Source of the DNA: Acidobacteriaceae bacterium
GTDB lineage: Bacteria; Acidobacteriota; Terriglobia; Bryobacterales; Bryobacteraceae
Length of the DNA stretch: 9,704 nucleotides
Direction: 5' to 3'
Assembly: GCA_019239585.1 (NCBI GenBank)
Contig: JAFAZU010000355.1
Location: 1-9,704, forward strand
The position numbers and the translations under genes are program-made. The notes under the pieces are model-generated. The model was not told the DNA's origin and did no database searches. It saw nothing but the letters and a program-made list of their open reading frames with translations. Of this stretch, positions 1 through 6,311 are shown in pieces. Each line of letters starts with the position of its first letter. Position 1 is the stretch's first letter.

Positions 1-432
1 CTGATTTGCAGCAGCTTAACAATGGCAATGGCTGTTCGTTCCGCGCAGTTGAGCAAGCGTGCTCAACTGATCCGGTACCTGTTCCTGACGATGATCTTCG
101 GCACCATATTCCTGGTGATTAAAGCTTTCGAGTACCACGACAAGTATGTGGAGCACTTGATACCGGGTCTAGGGTTCCAGTATGAGCACTTTCCGCAGTT
201 TGAGCATAATGCCCAGATTCTGTTCTTCCTGTACTTTGCGATGACGGGCATGCACGCCATTCACATGATTGTCGGCCTTGGACTTTTATCCTGGCTGGCT
301 ATAGAAGCACACCGGCGAAAATATAACGAGAATTACTTTACGCCGGTTGAAATGGTCGGCCTTTACTGGCACTTTGTCGATATTGTCTGGATTTTTCTCT
401 TCCCGTTGCTGTACCTGATCGGAGACCGGTAA
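1..432 (+). CDS. coxC: Cytochrome c oxidase subunit III, C-terminal part (5' end outside window)
   Basis: This is a core membrane subunit of the aa3/caa3-type haem-copper terminal oxidase. It stabilises subunit I and its proton uptake in the cytoplasmic membrane. The reading frame is open from base 1, so the ATG at 22 is probably an internal Met and the gene starts upstream; 143 codons are visible. The visible part matches the last three helices of the family. A charged turn after SSLTMAMAVRSAQ leads into a helix ending in the conserved KAFEY. Next comes a helix with the TGMHAIHM signature, then the C-terminal helix with YWHFVDIVWIFLFPLLYL, the standard subunit III ending. Subunit IV follows after 5 bases, as in bacterial cox operons. 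Subunits I and II would be expected upstream. The family call is secure; only the N-terminus is unseen. Confidence 0.95.
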   Translation: MICSSLTMAMAVRSAQLSKRAQLIRYLFLTMIFGTIFLVIKAFEYHDKYVEHLIPGLGFQYEHFPQFEHNAQILFFLYFAMTGMHAIHMIVGLGLLSWLAIEAHRRKYNENYFTPVEMVGLYWHFVDIVWIFLFPLLYLIGDR

Positions 433-437
433 ATAAA

Positions 438-779
438 ATGAGTGCGCATGTACATATTCCTAAAGTCAACATTTTGGTTGGAGTCTGGGCCAGTTTAATC
501 GTTTTAACTGTACTGACCACGGTAATTTCCCATGTGGACCTTGGCGCATTTAACATTGTTGTCGCTTTATTCATCGCTCTAGTAAAAGCGTCACTGGTGG
601 TCTGGATCTTTATGGGCGTACGCTTTACTACTACACTGACCAAACTGTTTGTGGTTGCCGGTTTGGTATGGCTGTCCATTCTCATCCTGCTCACTTTCAG
701 CGATTACAGCAGCCGTCACTGGACGTACCAAGCTAAGCCTTGGAATACCCACACCAAAACTCCGATGTTTGAAAAATAG
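438..779 (+). CDS. Cytochrome c oxidase subunit IV (prokaryotic COX4 family)
   Basis: This is a small accessory subunit of the bacterial haem-copper oxidase in the cytoplasmic membrane, 113 aa and the usual length for the family. Three hydrophobic helices are visible at roughly residues 9-30, 37-60 and 66-88, followed by a short polar tail. The segment VALFIALVKASLVVWIFMGV is typical: the lysine in the second helix and the VWIFMG(V/L) ending recur in prokaryotic subunit IV. The start lies 5 bases after the subunit III stop. A GGAG at 421-424 inside the end of coxC is the only Shine-Dalgarno-like stretch and is rather distant, so translation probably depends on coupling to coxC. It is the last oxidase subunit visible here. 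The role is assigned by family and position. Confidence 0.92.
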   Translation: MSAHVHIPKVNILVGVWASLIVLTVLTTVISHVDLGAFNIVVALFIALVKASLVVWIFMGVRFTTTLTKLFVVAGLVWLSILILLTFSDYSSRHWTYQAKPWNTHTKTPMFEK

Positions 780-851
780 CGTTTACCAGCGTTTCTACGA
801 GTTCCTCTTAATCGGAGAAACGGAGTAATTTCCCCTTTGTCTTATTTGCAT

Positions 852-858
852 AGGAGTG
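852..858 (+). promoter_or_regulatory. Ribosome binding site that fixes the start of the DUF892 gene
   Basis: AGGAGTG sits five bases before the ATG at 864. A longer in-frame extension begins with TTG at 837, but nothing in front of it looks like a ribosome binding site, and its nine extra residues do not belong to the ferritin-like fold. The ATG at 864 is therefore preferred. Confidence 0.75.
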
Positions 859-863
859 AACTT

Positions 864-1382
864 ATGGCAGAAACAAGTGTAGACGCGATTAAAAGGTATC
901 TAGTCGATGCAATCGCCGCCGAGCGGAGTTTTGAAACTCAGCTTGAGGGATTTGCCAAAGAGGGCAATAATGCGACGGCAAAATCGCTATTCCAGCAGCA
1001 TGCTTTGGAAACCAAACGGCAATATGAAAGATTGACCGCTCGCCTGGAAGCTTTGGGCGGCAGTCCTTCCACCGCCAAGAGCTTCTTGGCTCATGTATTT
1101 GGCATGACTCCAAAAGCGGCATCGATCGGGCACGAGGAAGAAGAGCGTGTCACTCAAAACCTCATAGCGGCCTTCGCGGTGGAAAACAGCGAAGTGGCTA
1201 TGTATGAATCACTGATCAATTCGGCAGAGGCGGCTGGCGATACGCAAACCGCTAGTCTCGCCCGTGAAATTCAGTCGGAGGAGAGGGCCACGGCGGAAAA
1301 GGTTTTCAAGCTGATACCGAGTGTGGCTCGAGATGCTTTCCAGCGAATCACAACGGGCAGCACAAGCCGGGCGACAGCATAA
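864..1382 (+). CDS. Ferritin-like DUF892 family protein (YciE/YciF type)
   Basis: The predicted 172-residue, all-helical cytoplasmic protein is of DUF892/YciE-YciF type, a ferritin-like four-helix bundle linked to stress responses in enterobacteria. The sequence shows four amphipathic helices carrying acidic residues at ferritin-like positions: E20 and E24 in the first, H46/E49 with Q53-Y54-E55 in the second, E107/E110 with Y114-E115 in the third, and E139-E140 in the fourth. These could bind a di-metal centre, which is inferred rather than shown. The loop around residues 63-92 contains LGGSPSTAKS and FGMTPKAA, typical of this family. It has no signal peptide or membrane segment. The gene lies 84 bases after the oxidase operon and has its own ribosome binding site and terminator, so it may be a separate unit or a read-through cistron. 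The biochemical activity is unknown. Confidence 0.85.
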   Translation: MAETSVDAIKRYLVDAIAAERSFETQLEGFAKEGNNATAKSLFQQHALETKRQYERLTARLEALGGSPSTAKSFLAHVFGMTPKAASIGHEEEERVTQNLIAAFAVENSEVAMYESLINSAEAAGDTQTASLAREIQSEERATAEKVFKLIPSVARDAFQRITTGSTSRATA

Positions 1383-1401
1383 GATTAGTTAATAGTTATC
1401 G

Positions 1402-1443
1402 AAGCACCTCAAGGGTTTTACGCTCTTAAGGTGCTTTTCTTTT
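1402..1443 (+). terminator. Intrinsic terminator after the DUF892 gene
   Basis: The left arm AAGCACCTCAAG (1402-1413) pairs with the right arm CTTAAGGTGCTT (1425-1436), giving 11 of 12 pairs around an 11-base loop. A T-rich run TTTTCTTTT (1435-1443) follows directly. The run ends in the stop codon of the convergent transporter gene (1442-1444). On the minus strand the bases after the hairpin are not T-rich, so it should act mainly on plus-strand transcription. Confidence 0.85.
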
Positions 1444-3016
1444 AGTGAGCTGCTACCGCCCCAGCTTTGGCTTTTACTCGTTTGAGAGCCCAAACAATGG
1501 GAACGCACGCAAATGCGGCAAATGCCATATATCGCAGGTCATCTACATAAGACCAAAGCTGGGCTTGCTGCGTTAAGGTGGCTTCCATCATTCGGTAAGC
1601 GCGTATAGCGGCGTTAGCGGGACCATAGGTACCTGCCAGAAACTGAGTTTGTTGGGCAAGAGCCTGTTGGAAGTTAGGATTCGTCGGAGACAAGTTATGT
1701 AGAAGCTCCGTGCGATGGAGCTGTTCATGACGGGCCAGAAGCGTGTTGACGATTGAAATTCCGACACTGCCGCCGACATTGCGCATCAAGTTGAACAAGC
1801 CGCTGGCATTGCCCACCTTTTCGGGCGGCAAGTCACCGAGCGCGGTTGTATTCAGCGGCACGAAGACGAATCCTAACGAGAACCCGCTAATAATAATCGG
1901 AATGGTTAGCGACCAGGGAGAAATTTGAGTGTTCAAATTGCTCCACGCTAGGCTGCACATGCCGAAAACCAAAAATCCCAGAGACACCAGGATGCGCGTA
2001 TCGATTCGCGAAACTAATATGCCCACCAGCGGCATGGCAAGGATTGCGCCAATGCCGCGCGGCGACACAGCTAGACCGGAACTGAAAGCATCATAGGCCA
2101 TTAAGTTCTGGTAAAACAACGGCAGAATCGTGACCGCCCCGTAAATGCAGCCGCCGAAAAGAAAAATCAAGATCGACCCCATCGCAAAATTACGATTTTT
2201 AAAAATGGTCAGGTCCGTTACCGGCTTCGCTATTGTGAACTGGCTGATAACAAACCAGATAAAGCAGATCACCATAGCGGCGAAAGCGTAACGAATCCAG
2301 AGTGCGCCAAACCAGTCATCTTCCTGCCCACGGTCGAGAATGAGCTGCATGGCACCTAGCCAAATTGCCAGCAAACCAAATCCAATTTTGTCCAGCTTCC
2401 CCGGATTGGCGTTCTTGATATAAGGAGGATCTTCCACGAAGCGCGAAATTAAGAGCACCGCCAGTACTCCGATGGGAATGTTGATATAAAACGCCCAGCG
2501 CCAGGAGTACGCATCTGTTAACCAACCGCCCAAAGTCGGCCCTAGAACGGGAGCTACAACCACACCTAATCCAAAGACCGCCATAGCCATGCCGCGTTTC
2601 TCAGGCGGAAAACTCTCTGTCAGAATGGATTGCGAAAGAGGCTGCAACGCGCCGCCGCCCGCGCCTTGCAGGAGCCGTGCCAGTAAGATCACTAATAGGC
2701 TTTGCGCCGCGCCGCAGAGAAATGAGGCGACTGTAAAGATAATTACTGACGCAATCAGAAACCGCTTTCTACCGAAGCGCAAGGAAAACCAGGCGCTGGC
2801 AGGCAGCACAACTGCATTTGACAGCAGATAAAAGGTCAAGACCCAGGTCGCTTCATCGCTCGAAGCGGAAAGACTGCCGGCAATATGAGGAATGCACACG
2901 GAAGCAATTGAAGTATCAATCACCTCCATGAACGCTGGAATAATTACAGCCACGGCAATTAACCAAGGATTCACGCTAGGTTTCCACGGCTGCGACTGTT
3001 GATTGTTTTCCGGCAT
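1442..3016 (-). CDS. DHA2-family (EmrB/QacA-type) MFS multidrug efflux transporter
   Basis: This is a proton-driven drug:H+ antiporter of the major facilitator superfamily, 14-TM DHA2 branch, in the cytoplasmic membrane. Its 524 aa match the family length. Visible motifs are the acidic TM1 signature VIDTSIASVCIPHIA (about residues 32-46, D34), motif A-like FGRKRF after TM2 (81-86), the TM4 arginine in LLARLLQGAGGG (R114), and antiporter motif C in TM5 from about 149 to 168 (GxGxxxxPxLGPxxGGW). SWRWAFYINIPIG, common in EmrB/QacA proteins, follows. A long loop near the C-terminus (around 430-480) precedes the last helix. No EmrA-type membrane-fusion partner, outer-membrane channel or TetR/MarR regulator is visible next to it, so it looks like an orphan pump. 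No strong Shine-Dalgarno precedes the ATG. The substrate cannot be predicted. Confidence 0.92.
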   Translation of the reverse strand: MPENNQQSQPWKPSVNPWLIAVAVIIPAFMEVIDTSIASVCIPHIAGSLSASSDEATWVLTFYLLSNAVVLPASAWFSLRFGRKRFLIASVIIFTVASFLCGAAQSLLVILLARLLQGAGGGALQPLSQSILTESFPPEKRGMAMAVFGLGVVVAPVLGPTLGGWLTDAYSWRWAFYINIPIGVLAVLLISRFVEDPPYIKNANPGKLDKIGFGLLAIWLGAMQLILDRGQEDDWFGALWIRYAFAAMVICFIWFVISQFTIAKPVTDLTIFKNRNFAMGSILIFLFGGCIYGAVTILPLFYQNLMAYDAFSSGLAVSPRGIGAILAMPLVGILVSRIDTRILVSLGFLVFGMCSLAWSNLNTQISPWSLTIPIIISGFSLGFVFVPLNTTALGDLPPEKVGNASGLFNLMRNVGGSVGISIVNTLLARHEQLHRTELLHNLSPTNPNFQQALAQQTQFLAGTYGPANAAIRAYRMMEATLTQQAQLWSYVDDLRYMAFAAFACVPIVWALKRVKAKAGAVAAH

Positions 3017-3068
3017 TGGGAAAGCTGTAAGTCAGTAGATGCTCAGAGAGCCGCTTTGCGCTTCAAGA

Positions 3069-3442
3069 TTAAGGCTTATGATCGTTGCAAGGCGTATTTA
3101 GTTCAGGTGAACGTAGCGCCTGCTGCACAGAATTTTTAAGTGATGGCAGATCGTGCTGCACGGTGTTCCATATGCCTTCCAAATCAATGCGCTCGAACTG
3201 ATGCCTAATCCAATTGCCTGTCCCGCGAATTTTATGCCACGGCTGGCCCGGGCAAGTATGGCTACTTCGTTGCCTAATCGGACTGCTGCTTCACTGATAA
3301 CGAGAAGCTTTCGTTAGACAGCCGCAACAGTTTTAGGATCTTCTCGGAATGATTCAAAGTCCATACCGTCAGTGAAACATTCAATCATCGCTACAGCATC
3401 AAGGATGCCGCGCAGCCAACGAACAGGGTCTCTAAAAGACAA
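3069..3442 (-). pseudogene. Decayed HepT-like HEPN (DUF86) toxin gene
   Basis: This is a relic of a DUF86/HepT protein, the HEPN-domain RNase toxin of HEPN/MNT toxin-antitoxin pairs. Frames must be joined to read it. RDPVRWLRGILDAVAMIE and DGMDFESFREDPKTVAAV are followed by an in-frame TAA (3314-3316). The same frame resumes with RKLLVISEAAVRLGNEVAIL, shifts near 3255, and continues with PGQPWHKIRGTGNWIRHQFE and RIDLEGIWNTVQHDLPSL to a TAA at 3069-3071. GNWIRHQ corresponds to the HEPN catalytic region; from memory, GNxxRHxY occurs in one DUF86 subfamily, so the active site itself may not be altered. The start is unclear: TTG at 3442-3440 would overlap the end of the MntA-like relic, as is usual for such pairs. 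At least one frameshift and one stop in about 370 bases, beside intact neighbours, indicate true decay. Confidence 0.85.
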
Positions 3443-3726
3443 CTACAGCCTTGCGCTCCACACGGATAAGCATATCGTCTTTGATCAAACGGCGATCGCA
3501 GAGTTCGATGGGAGTGGCAAAGTCTCAGAAGTACGCACTTCGAGACCGGCCTTGTCGAATGCTGTGAACCTTCGATTAACGTCGAAGTCACTCAACAAAT
3601 CGACATCTGACAGTTCGCTAGCTTCACCTCGCGCCACAGAACCAGAGATAGATAGTTTCGCGATACCGCTGTTTTTAACTCGGCTTCGTATGGCAGAAGC
3701 ATTGCTTTTACTACGTCCGGGCTCAT
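3432..3726 (-). pseudogene. Decayed MntA-like minimal nucleotidyltransferase (antitoxin) gene
   Basis: This is a relic of the MNT-domain antitoxin that partners DUF86/HepT toxins; intact relatives neutralise the toxin by AMPylating it. The ATG at 3726 opens MSPDVVKAMLLPYEAELK. The frame then shifts near 3670 to give GIAKLSISGSVARGEASELS and SDVDLLSDFD. This contains the nucleotidyltransferase hallmark GSxARGE...SDxDLL with both metal-binding aspartates. RRFTAFDKAGLEVRTSETL follows, then a second shift near 3515-3525 gives TPIELCDRRLIKDDM and RVERKAVVVF before a TAG at 3432-3434. The gene order MNT then HEPN, with touching or overlapping ends, is standard for this system. Two frameshifts make a functional product very unlikely. 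No intact copy lies in the window. Confidence 0.85.
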
Positions 3727-3756
3727 ACTCTGATTTAGCTTACTTCGAGAAAAACT

Positions 3757-3806
3757 TGGCACGCCCGAGAGGATTCGAACCTCTGACCTTTTGCTCCGGA
3801 GGCAGA
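3757..3806 (-). other. 3' half of a tRNA-Arg(CCG) gene, candidate attachment-site scar
   Basis: Read on the minus strand, the sequence folds as the last 50 bases of a tRNA: anticodon stem TCTGC (3806-3802), loop CTCCGGA with anticodon CCG (3799-3797), 3' stem strand GCAAA with one C-A mismatch, five-base variable loop AGGTC, perfect T-arm AGAGG-TTCGAAT-CCTCT, acceptor strand CGGGCGT, discriminator G and encoded CCA (3759-3757). The bases before it (3807 onward) do not form a D-arm or a matching acceptor strand, so the 5' half is missing. Such 3' halves are left at the far end of elements that integrate into tRNA genes by tyrosine recombinases. It cannot produce a working tRNA. Confidence 0.85.
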
Positions 3807-3913
3807 GGCTGGCCCTCTTTCCCTTCCGTTCTTTCGCTTAATCCAAGTTTTCAATGGTTTAGGGAATCCGCTCTGCACTGGCGGTACAACCCGATATCTT
3901 GCATCGGATAGGG

Positions 3914-3935
3914 TTTGATACAGTTTTGATACAGT
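3914..3935. repeat. Perfect 11-base tandem duplication
   Basis: TTTGATACAGT occurs twice with no gap (3914-3924 and 3925-3935). It lies about 110 bases from the tRNA scar. It may be a simple slippage duplication or part of a recombinase arm site; the sequence does not decide. Confidence 0.8.
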
Positions 3936-3968
3936 TCGGCTCCACTTCACGGGAGGGAACGAGAGCGG

Positions 3969-4048
3969 TCCCGTTGGTTGGGTCTGGGCCGAATGCCGAT
4001 ACGGGAGTCGGCCATCAACTTCGTATCGACCATTGGTTCCCAACGGGA
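3969..4048. repeat. 9-base inverted repeat in non-coding DNA
   Basis: TCCCGTTGG (3969-3977) is the exact reverse complement of CCAACGGGA (4040-4048), with 62 bases between them. A smaller GCCGA/TCGGC inverted pair lies inside this interval. No T-run follows, so it is not an evident terminator. Function is unknown and chance is possible. Confidence 0.5.
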
Positions 4049-4090
4049 GGACGTTACAGATCCCGAAGTTCTGGAGCAAGCCGCCACCAT

Positions 4091-4121
4091 GACTATCGAC
4101 AGTGTACCTCGACTATCGACA
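4091..4121. repeat. Spaced 11-base direct repeat
   Basis: GACTATCGACA occurs at 4091-4101 and again at 4111-4121, exactly 20 bases apart start to start. That is about two helical turns, so both copies face the same side of the DNA, as in paired protein-binding sites. With only two copies no role can be assigned. Confidence 0.6.
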
Positions 4122-4211
4122 ACTAGCAAGAGTAAAGTTCGCTTACCGTTTCAAAGTTGGCTGTGAGTCGGTCCGAGATGAGGTGCATTCCTGTTGGCTT
4201 TTCCTAGCTGA

Positions 4212-6308
4212 TTATGGTGCAATCACCACCGGAGCCTGCCAGAAGGCAATCTTCTGACCGATAGGATTGAGTACGGTCAGCTGGCAATTGTACTGGCCGG
4301 GCAGGAGTTGGTCAAGAGCGATATCGAACTGAAGCGGGATCGTTTTCAGCCGGTTGTTCCAGGCTTGTGTTACCTTGATCGGCTGTGTCTCGAATGCCTT
4401 GTTCTGGCCGTGGTAGAAGGTCACCGTCGCCGCCAGGGGCTGAACGGTAGCCGCATCCTGCTCGTACGCTTGCAGGTAGACCAGCATCGGGCGGGCTTTG
4501 CTAAACACGCGTGTCACACTAGGAATTAATTTCTGCCCGTTCTGTACTAGAGGGTTGGCTATTTCAGCTTTGTCCTTTCCTTTTACAGCGTTGTACAAAG
4601 CACTCTTTAGTTCAACGCGCTGGCTGCTGAGCACGACGGAGCTGATCGGCAACAGCTTCTCCTCTTTATTGAGGTTAGGTACGACGAACGTGGTCTGATA
4701 AGTTCCGATACGTCCGGTCTCGGCATCACGCGCCAGAAATTTGATACTGTACTTTCCAGGAAGGAGCGTGAAGCCTGTATCGTATTCAATGGGGCGCTTC
4801 GCCAACTGCGCAGCTGTTGCATCACTCAACTTGACGTTCACTTTATCGCGTACGTTTGTGATAGTGGCGCCATAGGTGTCCTTGATTTCGCCAATGAAAT
4901 CGATGAGGGTATGCTTGGAGCCGCCGCGCTTGGCCAGCGCCAGTTCGCGGCCGGGAACCTTGACTACGATGGGAACAAAATATTCGGCACGGTTCAGTTG
5001 GAAATAATCGATCTCCATGGCGATAGTAAGCTCTGTGATGGGATCGGGTAACAAGAGAGCGTCTTCGAGTTGTCGTTCTTTGTCGGCGGCCGTAAATTGA
5101 CTGAATCGTTTGCTGGCGAAATAGCCGTGCCGGTAATCCAGGTTCGCTGACAAATTCGTGTTCAGCAAGATTTTGATACGACGGAATTTGCCGTCCTGAG
5201 CGATATTCGCGCTGTAGTATCCAATGATGTAGTAGCTAGACATGGAGTGTTCGGCTTGCTGGATTCCTTTTGCCAGGTCGTTGTCATCGAACAGCGCCTT
5301 ACCGCCAGTATCCGCAGCCAGAGCATAGAGCGTATCCTGCGATTGTTGGAAATTGGCAGTGTTGGCGAGCGAGGTCGCTCCTGAATACATGCCGATGTTG
5401 CCGGGGGAACCTTTGGTGGCATCGCCCAAAGGAGCCTCGGCAACCAGGCCGCGCGCGTCGATGGGCCAGAACGACACGCCAGCACGAATAGCGGAATTGA
5501 TGGTGGCGCGCAGTTGCGCTTGGTTATTGAGGTCATTCAAGCGCAGGCCGCTGGCGAGGTAAATGAGCGACTTCTTTTCGCTCAGCTGACCTAACATGTT
5601 CACAGCGGTCTGAAGGGCTGATAATTGTCGATCGCTGTTGAAGATGTTGAACTCGCTATCATCCTGGCCAAAGGCAGCGCCCGTGTCAGGAGTGCTGGCG
5701 TCATCCGAAGATTCGCCCAAACCTTGTCCTTCTCCGACAATCATGGTTTCGATGATGCTCAACAGACGACCACGATCCGCCGTGAAATCCTGGAGGACAT
5801 CAACCGAGCTGCCCGCATAGCGCAAGATAGCCATAAGGTCAGTGGAAACCATTTGCGTGCGGATAAACTTCTCCGCGGCAGCCAGTGCGCGCATCTGATC
5901 GGCCTGCGGCATGGCACTCATATCAAAATAGAGAACCAGCAGTCGCCGATCTTTGTAGCGAGTTTTTCCGGTTGCCTCGGGAGCGATTTGCGTCCGGCCT
6001 AGTTTGTCATAAAGATGGACGTGGTCCGGTTGAAAGGGGGCCGTGTCCGCGACAGCTTGCTCCAAGCTCTGATATTCAAAGAAGCGGATCGCCTGGGGCG
6101 CTCCGTCTTCGGTAATCGTAAAATCCTTCGTAGTCAGTCCCTTTACAGGACTGCCCCTCTTGTCCGTCACGGTGACTGTTTCCACCACTAGTTGCGCCCC
6201 AGCGCTAAAAGTGACGGGCCCGGTGCTTTCCGTAGATGCATTTAGTCCGATTTGCTGCCCTGCAGCGATAAACGCCCCAAACAAAAATAGAATCAGCTCG
6301 CGTCGCAC
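4212..6308 (-). CDS. Acidobacterial VWFA-related domain protein (TIGR03436 type)
   Basis: This 698-residue protein probably acts in the periplasm or at the cell surface. The N-terminus has basic residues followed by a hydrophobic stretch (about 3-17), consistent with an export signal. Residues 41-72 carry VVETVTVTDKRGSPVKGL then DFTITEDGAPQ, the entry motif that opens TIGR03436 proteins. A von Willebrand factor A-like domain spans about 120-340: strand LLVLYF, then DMSAM (129-133) at the MIDAS position, helix ALAAAEKFI, LMAILRY, and KKSLIYLASGL (245-255). The DxSxS metal motif is incomplete because the last serine is Met133. The C-terminal half (about 400-698) looks beta-rich, with LLPGKYSIKFLARD and LLPGQYNCQLTVLNPIG suggesting two Ig-like modules. 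The start is GTG, three bases after the stop of the Oar-like gene, implying translational coupling. Its ligand and function are unknown. Confidence 0.87.
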   Translation of the reverse strand: MRRELILFLFGAFIAAGQQIGLNASTESTGPVTFSAGAQLVVETVTVTDKRGSPVKGLTTKDFTITEDGAPQAIRFFEYQSLEQAVADTAPFQPDHVHLYDKLGRTQIAPEATGKTRYKDRRLLVLYFDMSAMPQADQMRALAAAEKFIRTQMVSTDLMAILRYAGSSVDVLQDFTADRGRLLSIIETMIVGEGQGLGESSDDASTPDTGAAFGQDDSEFNIFNSDRQLSALQTAVNMLGQLSEKKSLIYLASGLRLNDLNNQAQLRATINSAIRAGVSFWPIDARGLVAEAPLGDATKGSPGNIGMYSGATSLANTANFQQSQDTLYALAADTGGKALFDDNDLAKGIQQAEHSMSSYYIIGYYSANIAQDGKFRRIKILLNTNLSANLDYRHGYFASKRFSQFTAADKERQLEDALLLPDPITELTIAMEIDYFQLNRAEYFVPIVVKVPGRELALAKRGGSKHTLIDFIGEIKDTYGATITNVRDKVNVKLSDATAAQLAKRPIEYDTGFTLLPGKYSIKFLARDAETGRIGTYQTTFVVPNLNKEEKLLPISSVVLSSQRVELKSALYNAVKGKDKAEIANPLVQNGQKLIPSVTRVFSKARPMLVYLQAYEQDAATVQPLAATVTFYHGQNKAFETQPIKVTQAWNNRLKTIPLQFDIALDQLLPGQYNCQLTVLNPIGQKIAFWQAPVVIAP

Positions 6309-6311
6309 GTG

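Larger units (their letters stand above)
3807..4211. other. Gene-free stretch between the tRNA scar and the VWFA gene
   Basis: I see no gene in these 405 bases. Several short open frames cross it on both strands, but none gives a recognisable protein or has a convincing ribosome binding site. It contains three small repeat structures, listed separately. No clear terminator hairpin with a T-run follows the VWFA gene stop. The stretch lies on the side of the tRNA scar where the inserted element is expected, but no integrase remnant could be read. Confidence 0.5.

Noticed and set aside
3196..3225. Loss of the catalytic arginine in the HEPN relic
   Set aside because: The motif reads GNWIRHQ rather than RNxLIH, but a GNxxRHxY form occurs, as I recall, in one DUF86 subfamily, so this may be ancestral and not a mutation.
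3757..3830. A complete, functional tRNA-Arg gene
   Set aside because: The D-arm and the 5' acceptor strand are absent beyond 3806, and the anticodon stem has a mismatch. Only the 3' half is present.
3372..3911. A 179-codon open frame on the plus strand across the region left of the VWFA gene
   Set aside because: It runs antisense through the MNT relic, the start of the HEPN relic and the tRNA half. The minus-strand readings match known families, while this frame resembles nothing and contains translated tRNA sequence.
3735..4079. A 114-codon minus-strand frame ending in tRNA sequence
   Set aside because: Its C-terminal part (GQRFESSRAC) is simply the translated tRNA T-arm, a common annotation artefact. 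The rest is not recognisable and has no good ribosome binding site.
3978..4166. A 62-codon plus-strand frame with a plausible-looking C-terminus
   Set aside because: It has no recognisable domain and no ribosome binding site, and it overlaps the inverted and direct repeats. Not enough support to call a gene.
5162..5536. A 124-codon frame inside the VWFA gene on the same strand
   Set aside because: It is an out-of-frame shadow; the enclosing frame has family motifs throughout.
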